From NCBI GenBank assembly GCA_026391735.1, contig JAPLDL010000004.1, positions 1-64,000 on the forward strand: a stretch of 64,000 nt of DNA, written 5' to 3'. Both the position numbers and the translations under genes were made by a program. Under the pieces are notes generated by a model that saw only the letters and a list, made by a program, of their open reading frames with translations, had not been told where the DNA came from and did no database searches. Numbering within the stretch: position 1 is the first letter of the stretch; the number at the start of each line of letters is the position of its first letter. The stretch comes from Bacteroidota bacterium (GTDB taxonomy: Bacteria > Bacteroidota > Bacteroidia > Bacteroidales > FEN-979). Below, one piece after another: positions 8,288 to 17,402 of the stretch.

Positions 8288-8785
8288 TCAGTGATGGGCT
8301 TTCGAGATATCAGAAAGCATCGCTTCCTGCAGGAACTTGTATACTTTATTAAGAATTTCAGGATACTTCTTTTGAAGAGCGGGGCTTAATTCATCGCTGA
8401 ATTCAAGATCTTCGGCTATTTCAACGGCAATAATGATGATTTCGGACGGTATCGGGTAATTAAGTCTGTTGCCCAATTCCAGTGAGGTAAAGAAGTTTAT
8501 ATCATGCAGATTTGAGATGTGCATGGTTTCTCTGAAATCATCAGGCGAAAGGAAATACACATTGCCCGGCTTCCCTCCCGAGGTTCGTATCGCGTCGATC
8601 ATGAAGATACGGGAATAGCCGGATACCGTTTCCAGCAGTTCCAGTCCGCCAACTGAGGCTGTTTGAAAAATGATCTCAGCCGGAATGTCTTTCAGGCTGA
8701 GGTCTCTTATAAGTTTTGGCCCGATGCCATCATCGGTAAGAATATCATTGCCGATACCCAGGACCAGTGTTTTTTCTGTTTCCAT
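8288..8785 (-). CDS. [NiFe] hydrogenase maturation protease
   Basis: This 165-residue HyaD/HycI/FrhD-type endopeptidase removes the C-terminal tail of the large subunit after nickel insertion. The N-terminal LGIGNDILTDDGIGP motif carries the conserved nickel-binding acidic residue. A second acidic position lies in MIDAIRTSG, and the usual His appears near the middle. It is the last gene of the operon and follows the large-subunit gene by a few bases, so it most likely processes that subunit. Confidence 0.9.
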   Translation of the reverse strand: METEKTLVLGIGNDILTDDGIGPKLIRDLSLKDIPAEIIFQTASVGGLELLETVSGYSRIFMIDAIRTSGGKPGNVYFLSPDDFRETMHISNLHDINFFTSLELGNRLNYPIPSEIIIIAVEIAEDLEFSDELSPALQKKYPEILNKVYKFLQEAMLSDISKAHH

Positions 8786-8792
8786 ACCTCAA

Positions 8793-10256
8793 TTATTTTC
8801 TGATGAATGTGTCAATTACGTTTCCAATATTATCTCTGATGTTAAGAATCATTTTCATTTGGCCCGGCAGGGAATGAGTTGCGCAGGAGAAGCAGGGGTC
8901 ATAGGCCCTGAAGGCCATTTCAATCATATTCAGGGTGCCTTCGGTGATATCGCTGCCCTTTTTGATCAGGCCCTGCGCAGCTTTTTTGATCGACATGCAG
9001 ATAGCCGCATGATTATTTGTTGTTCCTACGATCAGGTTCACTTTTCTCACCATGCCCTTGTCGTCGGTCCAATAATGATGGGTCAACGTTCCTCTCTGGG
9101 CTTCAACAATGCCAATACCTTCGCCAACTATCTTTCCCAGGGGGGCCCGTAGTTCATTACCGGTGATCTCAGGATCAAGGGCAAGTTCAAGGCAATGCTC
9201 GGCCGCATAGATCAGTTCGATCAGCCTTGCCCAGTGCATCGCCATTGTGGCATGCACGGGCTTCCCTCCAAGGGTTTTAAACATATAATCGTATTCCTGC
9301 TGGGCTATCTGCGTGGCCATGCCATCAGCGGCATTCAGCCTTGATAATGGAGTCGCCTGGTATACTCCCGATTCCTGACCATCGGTAAATCCTTTCCATC
9401 CGATTTTTTTCAGGTAGGGAAATTTCAGGTATGTCCAGGGTTCGACCCTCTCCTCCACATAATCCAGGTACTTCCCGGGTTCATATTTATACAGTTCCCT
9501 GCCTATAGTATCGACCACCCTTACCTTGCCGTCATAAAAGTTGACTTTATTTTGCCCGTCGACCAGTCCCATTGAATGAAGCCTCAGCGAATAGGGTCCG
9601 TTCAGGATAAGGTCGAGATATTCTTTATTGCCAAGGACCACATCCTTGAAAAGCTGGATTGAAAACTTCGAAAACTCAATGAATCCTTCCGCTTTTTTTA
9701 CAATATCATCCCGTTGTTCCTGTGTGAGACCTTTTTTAACACCCCCTGGAGTATTCATCACAACATGTGTCTGGTGGCCTCCAAGCAAAGCCTGTATTTC
9801 CTGTGCAAGACGGCGTTGTTTGATGACTTCCGAGCCAATCGGAAGTCCAACCTTGGCAATTACTCCCAGGATATTCCTTTCGGCGGGATTTGCTGTGGGG
9901 CCAACAACGAAATCAGGAGCAGCAAGGGCATAAAAATGGGCAATATGGCTGTGGATAAAATGAGCCATATAAAAGAGCTCTCTTAATTTTTTAGCGGTTG
10001 GCGGAGGTTCCACTCCGAATACACCGTCAACAGCTTTACCTGATGCCATATGATGACAACCTGGGCATACTCCGCAAATTTTTGTGACAATCGATGGCAG
10101 TTCTTCAACGGGCCGGCCTTCACAAAATTTCTCGAAACCACGGAGCTCAGGAACCTGGAAGTAGGCATTCTCAACCTCACCTTCGTCGTTCAGGAAGATC
10201 TCGATCTTTCCATGTCCTTCAAGCCTTGTGATCGGGTCAATGCTGATATGTTTCAT
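8793..10256 (-). CDS. mvhA: [NiFe] hydrogenase large subunit, group 3c (MvhA-like)
   Basis: The catalytic subunit holds the Ni-Fe(CN)2CO centre. The N-terminal ligand motif is ICGVCPGCHH (C61, C64) and the C-terminal one is DPCFSCATH (C455, C458). Maturation should cut after H461 and release a 26-residue tail, which is present here and fits the protease gene next door. Its companions (MvhG, MvhD, HdrA) place it in the cytoplasmic group 3c, hydrogenases that feed heterodisulfide-reductase-type complexes. It overlaps the small-subunit gene by 4 bp. Confidence 0.95.
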   Translation of the reverse strand: MKHISIDPITRLEGHGKIEIFLNDEGEVENAYFQVPELRGFEKFCEGRPVEELPSIVTKICGVCPGCHHMASGKAVDGVFGVEPPPTAKKLRELFYMAHFIHSHIAHFYALAAPDFVVGPTANPAERNILGVIAKVGLPIGSEVIKQRRLAQEIQALLGGHQTHVVMNTPGGVKKGLTQEQRDDIVKKAEGFIEFSKFSIQLFKDVVLGNKEYLDLILNGPYSLRLHSMGLVDGQNKVNFYDGKVRVVDTIGRELYKYEPGKYLDYVEERVEPWTYLKFPYLKKIGWKGFTDGQESGVYQATPLSRLNAADGMATQIAQQEYDYMFKTLGGKPVHATMAMHWARLIELIYAAEHCLELALDPEITGNELRAPLGKIVGEGIGIVEAQRGTLTHHYWTDDKGMVRKVNLIVGTTNNHAAICMSIKKAAQGLIKKGSDITEGTLNMIEMAFRAYDPCFSCATHSLPGQMKMILNIRDNIGNVIDTFIRK

Positions 10257-11233
10257 AATACCTTCCTCCCTAAAATAGATCCCGGCAGGCTGAAACGGTA
10301 GAAAAGCCCTGCAGGGTCAACAATGGTTTCAATGATTTCATCAATTTCCCCCGGATTGTTGGCATCAATCATGGTTCCGATAGCGGCCATCATTTTTGCT
10401 CCCGGATCACTTGCTCCCGAAGGCGGTCCGTAACACCCGCGGCAAGGCGAATTGCCATCAACACAGCGTACTCCGCATCCGCCCCGGGTTGCCGGTCCCA
10501 TACAGATGACACCCTGCTCGATGAAACAGGTCTCCTTGTCATCCTGGATCTCCCATGGCCGGTAAAACCGTTTGACTTTTTTGTTGTCTGACTTTTTACG
10601 TTTGCACTCGTCACAGTTGGTTTTGTCGTTTGCGCCCACAACAGAACCGGCAGGAGGAAGCCCTGTACCGGTCACAACTGCCGTAAACACCTCGATCAGC
10701 CTTTCACTCTGGGGCGGGCATCCGGGAATGTAATAATCCACATCCACTATCTGGTTCAGGGGAAAAACATCGTTGAACATGACAGGGATTTCAAGGCTGC
10801 CTTCCTTCACAGTCACCAAAGGTAAAGGAATGACATGTTCAGCGTTTACTGTGGATTCGGTTTCCTCATAAGCCCTTTTGAAGATCTCATCCTTTGAAAA
10901 GAAATTTGCAAGGCCCGGAATGCCTCCCATATAAGCGCAGGAACCATAGGCCACCAGGATCTTTGATTTCTGCCTTAACAATTCAGCCATATGCTTGTTT
11001 TCACTGTTCCGGACAGCCCCGTTAAAAAGGGTCAGATCGATTGATTTATCAGGCATGTTCTCAACATCCTTATACTTGACGTCCATCGCGATGGGCCAGA
11101 AAACAGGGTCGGCAGCGGCAACGATGTCGAGCAGTTTTTCATGTGTATCGAGCACCGAAACGCAGCAGCCTCCGCAGGCAGCTCCCCAGTAAACTGCAAG
11201 TTTAAGTTTGGGTTTGATGGTCTCCTGAGACAT
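10253..11233 (-). CDS. mvhG: [NiFe] hydrogenase small subunit (MvhG-like)
   Basis: The electron-transfer subunit carries Fe-S clusters between the Ni-Fe site and MvhD. The proximal cluster ligands are C20 and C23 in CGGC, a Cys in YGSCAYMGG (about 98) and a Cys in PGCPP (about 170). A Cys-rich C-terminal part (CDECKRKK, then several Cys around 245-275, including PCRGCYG) supplies the medial and distal clusters. There is no Tat signal peptide, so it is cytoplasmic like other group 3 enzymes. The 326 residues are about normal for the family. Confidence 0.94.
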   Translation of the reverse strand: MSQETIKPKLKLAVYWGAACGGCCVSVLDTHEKLLDIVAAADPVFWPIAMDVKYKDVENMPDKSIDLTLFNGAVRNSENKHMAELLRQKSKILVAYGSCAYMGGIPGLANFFSKDEIFKRAYEETESTVNAEHVIPLPLVTVKEGSLEIPVMFNDVFPLNQIVDVDYYIPGCPPQSERLIEVFTAVVTGTGLPPAGSVVGANDKTNCDECKRKKSDNKKVKRFYRPWEIQDDKETCFIEQGVICMGPATRGGCGVRCVDGNSPCRGCYGPPSGASDPGAKMMAAIGTMIDANNPGEIDEIIETIVDPAGLFYRFSLPGSILGRKVL

Positions 11234-11234
11234 C

Positions 11235-11672
11235 TTATTTTGTTTTTAAATGTTCGAATTCCAGTGTTTTCTGAACTTTTCCGGGACCAATCTGCAGAAG
11301 AGTGCCGGTCATTTCATTCACCAGTTCGGCAAACTGTTTACCCTCGCTGGCGCTGATCCATTCCAGCTTCAGCCGTTCTTTCTCAATGCCCATCTGGCTG
11401 ACGAACTTCTCGAGGAGTTTGAACCTCCTCAGGCATTTGTAATTGCCTTCCTGGTAATGGCAATCTCCTGGATGACATCCGCAGACAAGAACACCATCGG
11501 CTCCTTCTTTAAAGGCTTTCAGGATAAAAGTGGGTTCAATCCGGCCTGAGCACATGATCCGTATTATGCGGATGTTTGGTGCATAATGGAGCCTTGAAGT
11601 CCCTGCAAGGTCGGCACCCGTATAGGCGCACCAGTTGCAAAGGAAAGCTACAATTGTGGGTCTGAAATTCAT
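11235..11672 (-). CDS. mvhD: MvhD/FlpD-type [2Fe-2S] electron-transfer subunit
   Basis: This 145-residue protein links the hydrogenase to HdrA. It shows the family's N-terminal FLCNWCAYTGAD motif, RIMCSGRI and the VCGCHPGDCHY motif that supplies the cluster ligands. In methanogens MvhD docks on HdrA, and in QmoB the same domain is fused to HdrA. Here it is separate and lies between mvhG and an hdrA gene, as expected for that electron path. Confidence 0.93.
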   Translation of the reverse strand: MNFRPTIVAFLCNWCAYTGADLAGTSRLHYAPNIRIIRIMCSGRIEPTFILKAFKEGADGVLVCGCHPGDCHYQEGNYKCLRRFKLLEKFVSQMGIEKERLKLEWISASEGKQFAELVNEMTGTLLQIGPGKVQKTLEFEHLKTK

Positions 11673-11682
11673 GATGTTGAAC

Positions 11683-13407
11683 TTAATATGACATGGACAT
11701 TATACCTTCAATTTCCGAGAGGATCTGGCGGTCGGTGAAGTGCTTGCAAGTGATGGCCCCTGCAGGACAGCATCCTCCGCAGGTTCCGCAACCCTTGCAG
11801 AGGACTTCGTTGACCACGGATACTTTTTTAATTTCATCAAATGACACTGCTGTGTATGGACAGACGCTGATGCAGGTCTGGCATCCGCAGCAAAGCGATT
11901 CATTTACCATAGCGGTGGTGACTTCAACCGGCACTGAACCCTGGGCAATAGTCCCAAGTATTCTCGCTGCCGCGGCTTTGGCCTGGGACACAGAATCAGG
12001 AATATCTTTTGGCCCCTGGCAGGTTCCCACGATATACACGCCACCGGTGGTCGTTGCGACCGGGTCAAGCTTGGGATGTTTCTCTATGAAGAACTGGTTC
12101 CCGCATAAACTTACGCCAATTGTGCGAACCACGTCCCTGACATTATCGTGGGCTTCCATGTTAACCATAAGGATTACCATATCAACGGGCACCTCGATGT
12201 CGATGCCAGAGAGGAGCTCGCTCATTTCGATCAGCATGTTGCAGTCGTCATCCCGGTGAGCCTCGCGAATCACAGGAAGTCGTTTTTGCTGGTCGTACAT
12301 CAGGAAAATGATCTGCTTGTGCGTTGTCATGGCATAGAATTCCTCATGCCCTTTGCCGTAAGCCCTCATATCGGCATAAATCTCAAAAATGTTGGCATCA
12401 GGAAGGGCTGCACGGATCTCATGAACAAATTTCAGAGCAACCATGCAGCATACCCTGGAGCAATATTCATGATATTTCTTATTGCGGCTGCCCACACAGT
12501 GTATAATAGCGAGATTCCTGGGCTCTTTGCCGTATTTGGTAAGGATACGCCCGGCCCTTAGCTTATCCTCGAATTCGAGGGAAGTGATCACGTCGGGGAA
12601 TTTGCCATAACTGTACTCTTCTATCACTGAGGGATCGAAGGGCTTCAATCCAACCGCAGCGATGATATTGCCAAATGTGATCTCGGGCTGATCTGTTCCC
12701 ATGAACTGCAGCCTGGCCCTGAAATTCCCGATATACCCTTTCACTTCCTGCAGTTCCGTTTTGAGGTAAACCCTGATCATGGGATGGTTCTCAACCTTCC
12801 GGATCATCGGGAGAAGCATTTGCCGGGCGCTCGAAAGATGAGGGAAAGTAAGGTCAAACCTCGCTACCTGTCCGCCCAGGTGGTCAGCCCTCTCGACCAG
12901 GTAAACCTGTTTACCTGCATTGGCTATTTCAAGAGCTGCTGTCATGCCCGAAATACCTCCGCCAATGATCAGGGTGGCAGGGTCTACATTTACCGATCGT
13001 TTCTGAAGAGGCTCATGGAACCTCACCCTCCTGATGGCTGCGATGACAAGGTCAATCGCTTTTTTCGTGGCTTCATTACGGTCGGTATGAACCCAGGAAT
13101 CCTGCTCGCGTATATTCGCCATCTCAAAAAGGTAGGGGTTTATCCCGGCCTTCTCGCAGGCATTCCGGAACGTGAGTTCATGGATCCTCGGCGAGCAGGC
13201 GGCCACAACAACCCTGTTCAGGTTATGAAGTTTGATATCCTTGATGATCAGATCCTGCCCGGGGTCGGAACACATGTATTTATAATTTTTAGAGAGCACA
13301 ACGTAAGGAAGGGTGCTGACTTCTTTCGTCACAGCTTCCACGTCAACCATTTTGGAGATGTTGGTGCCACACCAGCAAACGTAAACCCCTATTCTAGGTT
13401 CTTCCAT
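11683..13407 (-). CDS. hdrA: HdrA-like FAD/Fe-S protein (first paralog)
   Basis: This flavoprotein is homologous to heterodisulfide reductase subunit A and QmoA/B. It has an N-terminal HdrA domain (VCWCGTN, CSPRIHE), an FAD Rossmann motif GGGISGMTAALE near residue 150, the conserved CSRVCCM segment in the middle, and two C-terminal [4Fe-4S] ferredoxin motifs (CCGCQTCISVCP and CKGCGTCGGCCP). At 574 residues it is near the usual HdrA size. In methanogens HdrA bifurcates electrons between heterodisulfide and ferredoxin. Whether this one does is open. It lies directly upstream of mvhD. Confidence 0.92.
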   Translation of the reverse strand: MEEPRIGVYVCWCGTNISKMVDVEAVTKEVSTLPYVVLSKNYKYMCSDPGQDLIIKDIKLHNLNRVVVAACSPRIHELTFRNACEKAGINPYLFEMANIREQDSWVHTDRNEATKKAIDLVIAAIRRVRFHEPLQKRSVNVDPATLIIGGGISGMTAALEIANAGKQVYLVERADHLGGQVARFDLTFPHLSSARQMLLPMIRKVENHPMIRVYLKTELQEVKGYIGNFRARLQFMGTDQPEITFGNIIAAVGLKPFDPSVIEEYSYGKFPDVITSLEFEDKLRAGRILTKYGKEPRNLAIIHCVGSRNKKYHEYCSRVCCMVALKFVHEIRAALPDANIFEIYADMRAYGKGHEEFYAMTTHKQIIFLMYDQQKRLPVIREAHRDDDCNMLIEMSELLSGIDIEVPVDMVILMVNMEAHDNVRDVVRTIGVSLCGNQFFIEKHPKLDPVATTTGGVYIVGTCQGPKDIPDSVSQAKAAAARILGTIAQGSVPVEVTTAMVNESLCCGCQTCISVCPYTAVSFDEIKKVSVVNEVLCKGCGTCGGCCPAGAITCKHFTDRQILSEIEGIMSMSY

Positions 13408-13434
13408 AATTATTGGTTTTCTGGGATGAAGAAA

Positions 13435-14565
13435 TTATCTCGGAACTGCATGTTTCTTTAGTTGTTGAAAATACACGGCAAAAGGCCTGTAAGCAAGATG
13501 TGACCATTTTGAGAACGGCACTTCGATAAGTATCATGGGCACAAGTATGGCCATATGGGCAATATATGAGATATAAGTCGCAAGGGGCATTCCATGAATC
13601 CTGAAAATGTGGATCAGTATGCCTGAGATTGCCGTCAGTGTGAGCATGACCAGAAACAACCAGTCGGTGACATGGGAAAACTGGAATTTTACATCCTTTT
13701 TTTTGAAGCGGCCAATGATTGCAATAAACAATCCGAAAAGAAGGCCGAAAGTAGCGTAATATCCAAGGAGCCGTTGCGGATCATAAACGGGCAGTATCTT
13801 CTCTGTCTGGAACCAGGGCAGGTAAACTACGATCACTATGAACATGATGGTGTATCCCGACATCAGGAACCAATGTGACAACCAATAACGTTTATCATCG
13901 CATTTGTTGAATTTAGGCTGAACTGCGAAATTGAAGATCAGGAGCCAGAATTCCCTGATATGGACCCACAGGCTGACCTTCATGTTCCCGTATTTCCAAA
14001 TGATCTTATAATACATCCGCAGAATGTTTGAAACCAGCAGGGATGCGACTATCGCTGCCATGGTCCAGTCGAAGGTCTCGACTACATGAATAGGGGCGAA
14101 GGCATTAACCTGTACTCCGCCTTCAGCAGTAAGTTGTTTTGTGAAATGGTATCCCATTGCCGGAAGAACAATCAGGAACGACAATACCACCAATGTGGCG
14201 AACACTATGATAAATCCCAGTTCCCATAGTTCTGAAGTGTAAAACTTCTTTGACAGCCCTGTCCAGTCATAAATTGACGTCAGGTATCTTCTCAGCGACA
14301 TCATCAGTTCGCCAGGATTGGCATCTCTGGGGCAGGAAGTAGAACAGTCCCCGCAATAATAACATAGCCAGGGTTCAACACTGGCTTCAAGTTCGTCTTT
14401 AAGACCCATCTGCATCAGCCTGATTTTTTTTCTCGGGAAGAGAAAGCCTTCTTCCGACAAAGGGCATTGGGCGGTGCAGGTACCGCAATGATAGCAGGCG
14501 TTCCAGTCTCCAATGCCAAATTGAATCAGCTGGTTTCTTAACTCGGGATGGACACGTACACTCAT
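13435..14565 (-). CDS. qmoC: QmoC-like membrane subunit (HdrC-type ferredoxin fused to a cytochrome b-like domain)
   Basis: Residues 1-110 hold two [4Fe-4S] motifs (CYHCGTCTAQCP and CYYCGDCSTSCP) of the HdrC kind. The remainder has about six membrane helices with several His residues inside or next to them, like the NarI/HdrE-type cytochrome b of QmoC. In sulfate reducers QmoC passes electrons between the HdrA-like subunits and menaquinone. At 376 residues the length fits QmoC. There is no CCG domain, so it is not HdrB. It is the only membrane subunit in the operon and most likely the quinone-reactive site. Confidence 0.88.
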   Translation of the reverse strand: MSVRVHPELRNQLIQFGIGDWNACYHCGTCTAQCPLSEEGFLFPRKKIRLMQMGLKDELEASVEPWLCYYCGDCSTSCPRDANPGELMMSLRRYLTSIYDWTGLSKKFYTSELWELGFIIVFATLVVLSFLIVLPAMGYHFTKQLTAEGGVQVNAFAPIHVVETFDWTMAAIVASLLVSNILRMYYKIIWKYGNMKVSLWVHIREFWLLIFNFAVQPKFNKCDDKRYWLSHWFLMSGYTIMFIVIVVYLPWFQTEKILPVYDPQRLLGYYATFGLLFGLFIAIIGRFKKKDVKFQFSHVTDWLFLVMLTLTAISGILIHIFRIHGMPLATYISYIAHMAILVPMILIEVPFSKWSHLAYRPFAVYFQQLKKHAVPR

Positions 14566-14580
14566 GGCAAGCAGGATTTA

Positions 14581-16383
14581 TTAAGATTCCATTGATAATT
14601 CTTTTATTTTGCTTTCAACTTTTTCAAGTGATACCGACATTACATCGTCGTGAATCCTGCCTTTCAGGATACTTTGAATGACTCTTGCTGCAGCTGCTGA
14701 TCCCTGTGCGACGCAATCAGGGATATCTTTCGGCCCCTGGCAGGTGCCGGCCAGGAAGATCCCTCCCCGGCATGTTCCGGTAGGTGCAAGGTTATAATGA
14801 GCTTCTTCGAACCATCCGTCGGAATTCGTGGCAATACCCAGCATTTCGCTGATCTTCAGGGCATCATCGGAAGCTTCAAGACCCACCGACAGGATTACCA
14901 TATCCACCAGGTTTTCAAGGATCTCGCCTTTCAGAATGTCTTCTCCCCTGATAAAGAGTTTATCACCATGCTGTTCAACTTTTGCGGTTTTTCCCCTTAT
15001 AATGGCAACATCCTCCTGCCGTATCCTTTCATAAAATTCTTCATAGCCTTTACCGAACGATCGCATGTCGATGAAATATTCGAAGATTTCGGCTTCAGGC
15101 AGTTTCTCCATGATCAGGTGGGCAAACTTGAGGGAATACATGCAGCAGACTCTTGAACAGTATTTGTTGAAGTTCTTGTCGCGGCTGCCCACACAATGGA
15201 TGATGGCCAGTTTCTCAGGCTGGCCGGCTGAGGTATTGAATATCCAGTTTCCTTTTTTATCCTGGCTTCTGAAATGAATATTACCGCCGGTCGGGCCTGA
15301 AGCATTCAATAATCTTTCAAACTCAAGGGAATTGAGCACATTTGGGAACCTGCCATACCCGAACTGCGTCATGCGTTCAGCATTAAATGGCCGGTAACCG
15401 GTTGCAACTATTATATTCCCGACATTCAATGTGACTTCCGAGTCTTTTTCGTCCAGGTCAATGCAGCCGGGAACCGGACATGCCTTGATACAGGCCTTGC
15501 ACTTCCCATTCTTCAGATAGATGCAATTTTCAGCATCCACGAGATATTTGTTGGGAACAGCCTGTGGGAAGGGGATGTAAATGGCTTTGCGCATACAAGT
15601 TCCGGCATCAAACTCACTAGGCGCCTGTGCAGGGCATTTTTCAGCACAAGTCCCGCATCCGATGCAGGTCTGAACATTGACTTTCCTGGCCTTTCTCAGG
15701 ACCTTCACCTGAAAATCTCCTGGTTTTCCGCTTACCCCAATGACTTCGGAATAGCTCATAAGGCTGATTTTCGGATGCTGGTTCACCTCTACCATTTTCG
15801 GCGTGAGAATGCAGGCAGCACAGTCGAGGGTAGGGAATGTTTTATCAAACGTGGCCATTTTACCGCCAATGGTCCCGCTTTTTTCTATCAGGTAAACTTC
15901 ATTGTTGCTGTATGCAATCTCAAGTGCCGCCTGTATGCCGGATATCCCTCCGCCAATCACCACAGTCGATTTGTTTACAGGCAGTTCTTCGGGAACCCCT
16001 GTAAACTCGTATGGGATTCCTGAAATGACAGAAGCCATGACAATTTTAATCCGCTCAGAGTCGAACCTGGTCCCGGTACAATAATCGTTGAAACTTGCGA
16101 GGTGCACCTTCTCGGGATCTTTGCCCGACAGTGTCATTGCCTTGGAGAACAATGCCTTGACTGTGCCGGGGATAAGACCTGCAATTACGATCCGTTCAAA
16201 ATTGTTCTCCTCGATTTTCTTAAGAATGTTCTTTTCATTCCAGATGAAATCCGAAAATGTAAAAGCTCTGGTAACATTAGCAAACGAGATTGAGTAACTG
16301 ATCAGTTCTTGATAATCCGTTGGGTCCGGGTACAATCCGGCAGGATTGTAGAAAAACACCCCGGTGATCTCTGAGTTTCTCAT
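14581..16383 (-). CDS. hdrA: HdrA-like FAD/Fe-S protein (second paralog, long form)
   Basis: The first gene of the operon encodes a 600-residue HdrA homolog. Residues 1-130 are a divergent N-terminal domain without the usual Cys motif. It is followed by an FAD motif (GGGISGIQAALE) and TLDCAACILTPKM, then an inserted ferredoxin-like region with CIGCGTCAEKCP and CKACIKACPVPGC. The shared CSRVCCM segment and a C-terminal flavoprotein half ending in TCQGPKDIPDCVAQG follow. It differs from the first paralog in having its clusters in the middle, not at the end. The pair therefore resembles QmoA plus QmoB. A CRP-type palindrome lies just before the ATG. Confidence 0.9.
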   Translation of the reverse strand: MRNSEITGVFFYNPAGLYPDPTDYQELISYSISFANVTRAFTFSDFIWNEKNILKKIEENNFERIVIAGLIPGTVKALFSKAMTLSGKDPEKVHLASFNDYCTGTRFDSERIKIVMASVISGIPYEFTGVPEELPVNKSTVVIGGGISGIQAALEIAYSNNEVYLIEKSGTIGGKMATFDKTFPTLDCAACILTPKMVEVNQHPKISLMSYSEVIGVSGKPGDFQVKVLRKARKVNVQTCIGCGTCAEKCPAQAPSEFDAGTCMRKAIYIPFPQAVPNKYLVDAENCIYLKNGKCKACIKACPVPGCIDLDEKDSEVTLNVGNIIVATGYRPFNAERMTQFGYGRFPNVLNSLEFERLLNASGPTGGNIHFRSQDKKGNWIFNTSAGQPEKLAIIHCVGSRDKNFNKYCSRVCCMYSLKFAHLIMEKLPEAEIFEYFIDMRSFGKGYEEFYERIRQEDVAIIRGKTAKVEQHGDKLFIRGEDILKGEILENLVDMVILSVGLEASDDALKISEMLGIATNSDGWFEEAHYNLAPTGTCRGGIFLAGTCQGPKDIPDCVAQGSAAAARVIQSILKGRIHDDVMSVSLEKVESKIKELSMES

Positions 16384-16387
16384 TTAT

Positions 16388-16405
16388 TTGTTAATTTGTT
16401 AACAA
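16388..16405. promoter_or_regulatory. CRP/FNR-type operator in front of the Hdr/[NiFe] operon
   Basis: TTGTTA-ATTTGT-TAACAA is a perfect inverted repeat, identical in all 12 arm bases to the site at 4521-4538. It is part of a longer 11-bp-arm inverted repeat at 16384-16409, and its edge lies only 4 bp upstream of the hdrA start codon. I see no clear -7 box here. So close to the start codon, it could be a repressor site or an operator for a leaderless transcript. Confidence 0.6.
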
Positions 16406-16499
16406 ATAAACTAAAAGATCATCGGTAAAAAAATGATTTATATCATGTTTTCCAAGATGTTAATTAATTGTATAATATAAGGCTGAAAGGCTTGCTCCC

Positions 16500-17216
16500 C
16501 TAGTACTTTGCGTTAGCGATGAACTCCAGCCTGGGGCGGTCCAGTATATAGATTTTCCTGCCCTTGATGCTTATTATTCTTTCATCTTTGAGTGCCGACA
16601 ACAGCCGGATAACTGATTCGGGAGTCGTGCCAATGATATTCGCAAGGTCGGTCCTGGTTAAATTAAGGTATGTCAAAGGGTAAGACGGGGAGGTACCGTG
16701 GAAAGATCTTTGCAGGAAAAGAAGGGATTCGGCAAGCCGTTCCCTCAAGGGCCGGTGTGCGATCCCGATGAGCCTTGACTCAGCTTCTTCCAGAAGCTGG
16801 GTGAGGGTAACCATGAGCCGTCTTGAAAAGTCAGGATATTTGATCATCAGTTGAAAAAAATCGGATTTAGAAATAAAGCAGGCCGTGGTTTCTTCCATGG
16901 CTGTAGCGTTTACCGAATAATCACGCCCGCTTAATAAGGCCCTCATGCCGATAAAATCACCGGGGAATGCGATACGGGTAATATGTTCCCTGCCGTCAAA
17001 TCCGTTTTTATAAAGTTTGACCTGGCCCGATTTGATGCAAAATATACCGTGAGTTTTATGGCCTTCCTCGAAAATATCCATTCCCTTGCGGTAGGTCCGT
17101 ATTTCTTTTTCGTTGTTGATATATTGCAAATCGGCCCGGTCAAGACAGATAAAAAAACGCTGAAATGCCAGATGGCATAGCTCACATTGAGTTTCTTTAT
17201 CCTTGCGCGGGCCCAT
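16500..17216 (-). CDS. Crp/Fnr family transcription regulator with FNR-like cysteines
   Basis: An N-terminal cyclic-nucleotide-binding-like beta barrel (about 25-140) is followed by a helical dimer segment and a winged helix (about 160-238). Cysteines at residues 11, 14 and 24, plus one in TTACFIS (about 110), sit where FNR holds its oxygen-sensitive [4Fe-4S] cluster. The recognition helix reads TPESVIR. It keeps the Glu and Arg that contact the TTG/CAA pairs in FNR-type sites and lacks CRP's first Arg. That fits the one-G half-site TTGTTA. I chose the ATG five codons inside a TTG start because an imperfect operator and a -7 box lie just upstream of it. Confidence 0.88.
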   Translation of the reverse strand: MGPRKDKETQCELCHLAFQRFFICLDRADLQYINNEKEIRTYRKGMDIFEEGHKTHGIFCIKSGQVKLYKNGFDGREHITRIAFPGDFIGMRALLSGRDYSVNATAMEETTACFISKSDFFQLMIKYPDFSRRLMVTLTQLLEEAESRLIGIAHRPLRERLAESLLFLQRSFHGTSPSYPLTYLNLTRTDLANIIGTTPESVIRLLSALKDERIISIKGRKIYILDRPRLEFIANAKY

Positions 17217-17220
17217 TCTA

Positions 17221-17243
17221 CTGTTTATCAAATAACAAATATA
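17221..17243 (-). promoter_or_regulatory. Candidate promoter and imperfect operator of the Crp/Fnr gene
   Basis: Read on the minus strand, TATATTTG (17236-17243) matches TAnnTTTG. Overlapping it at 17221-17238 is CTGTTT-N6-TAACAA, which matches the TTGTTA-N6-TAACAA palindrome at 10 of 12 positions. The overlap with the likely start site suggests autorepression. Confidence 0.4.
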
Positions 17244-17360
17244 AATGAAAAAACAGAGAAATTATGTATAATTATCATGATTTTAGCGCTTGAATTTATT
17301 GATATTTGTTTGAATTTCAGAAGATAAAGAAGTTTACAGATGTTTTTTTATAATCTGCTT

Positions 17361-17368
17361 TATCTTTG
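17361..17368 (+). promoter_or_regulatory. Candidate -7 box for truA
   Basis: TATCTTTG matches TAnnTTTG and lies 34 bp upstream of the chosen truA start. It argues against the upstream in-frame ATG at 17340, which would precede the transcription start. Confidence 0.45.
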
Positions 17369-17402
17369 GACCAACAAATCAACATTACAGGGATTTACAA
17401 TT

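Noticed and set aside
12784..13461. 225-codon open frame opposite the first hdrA
   Set aside because: It is antisense to a gene with clear motifs, has no promoter or family signature, and looks like a by-product of the codon use of hdrA.
17340..17402. Longer TruA starting 21 residues earlier
   Set aside because: The extra residues are not found in the family and a good -7 box lies inside them.
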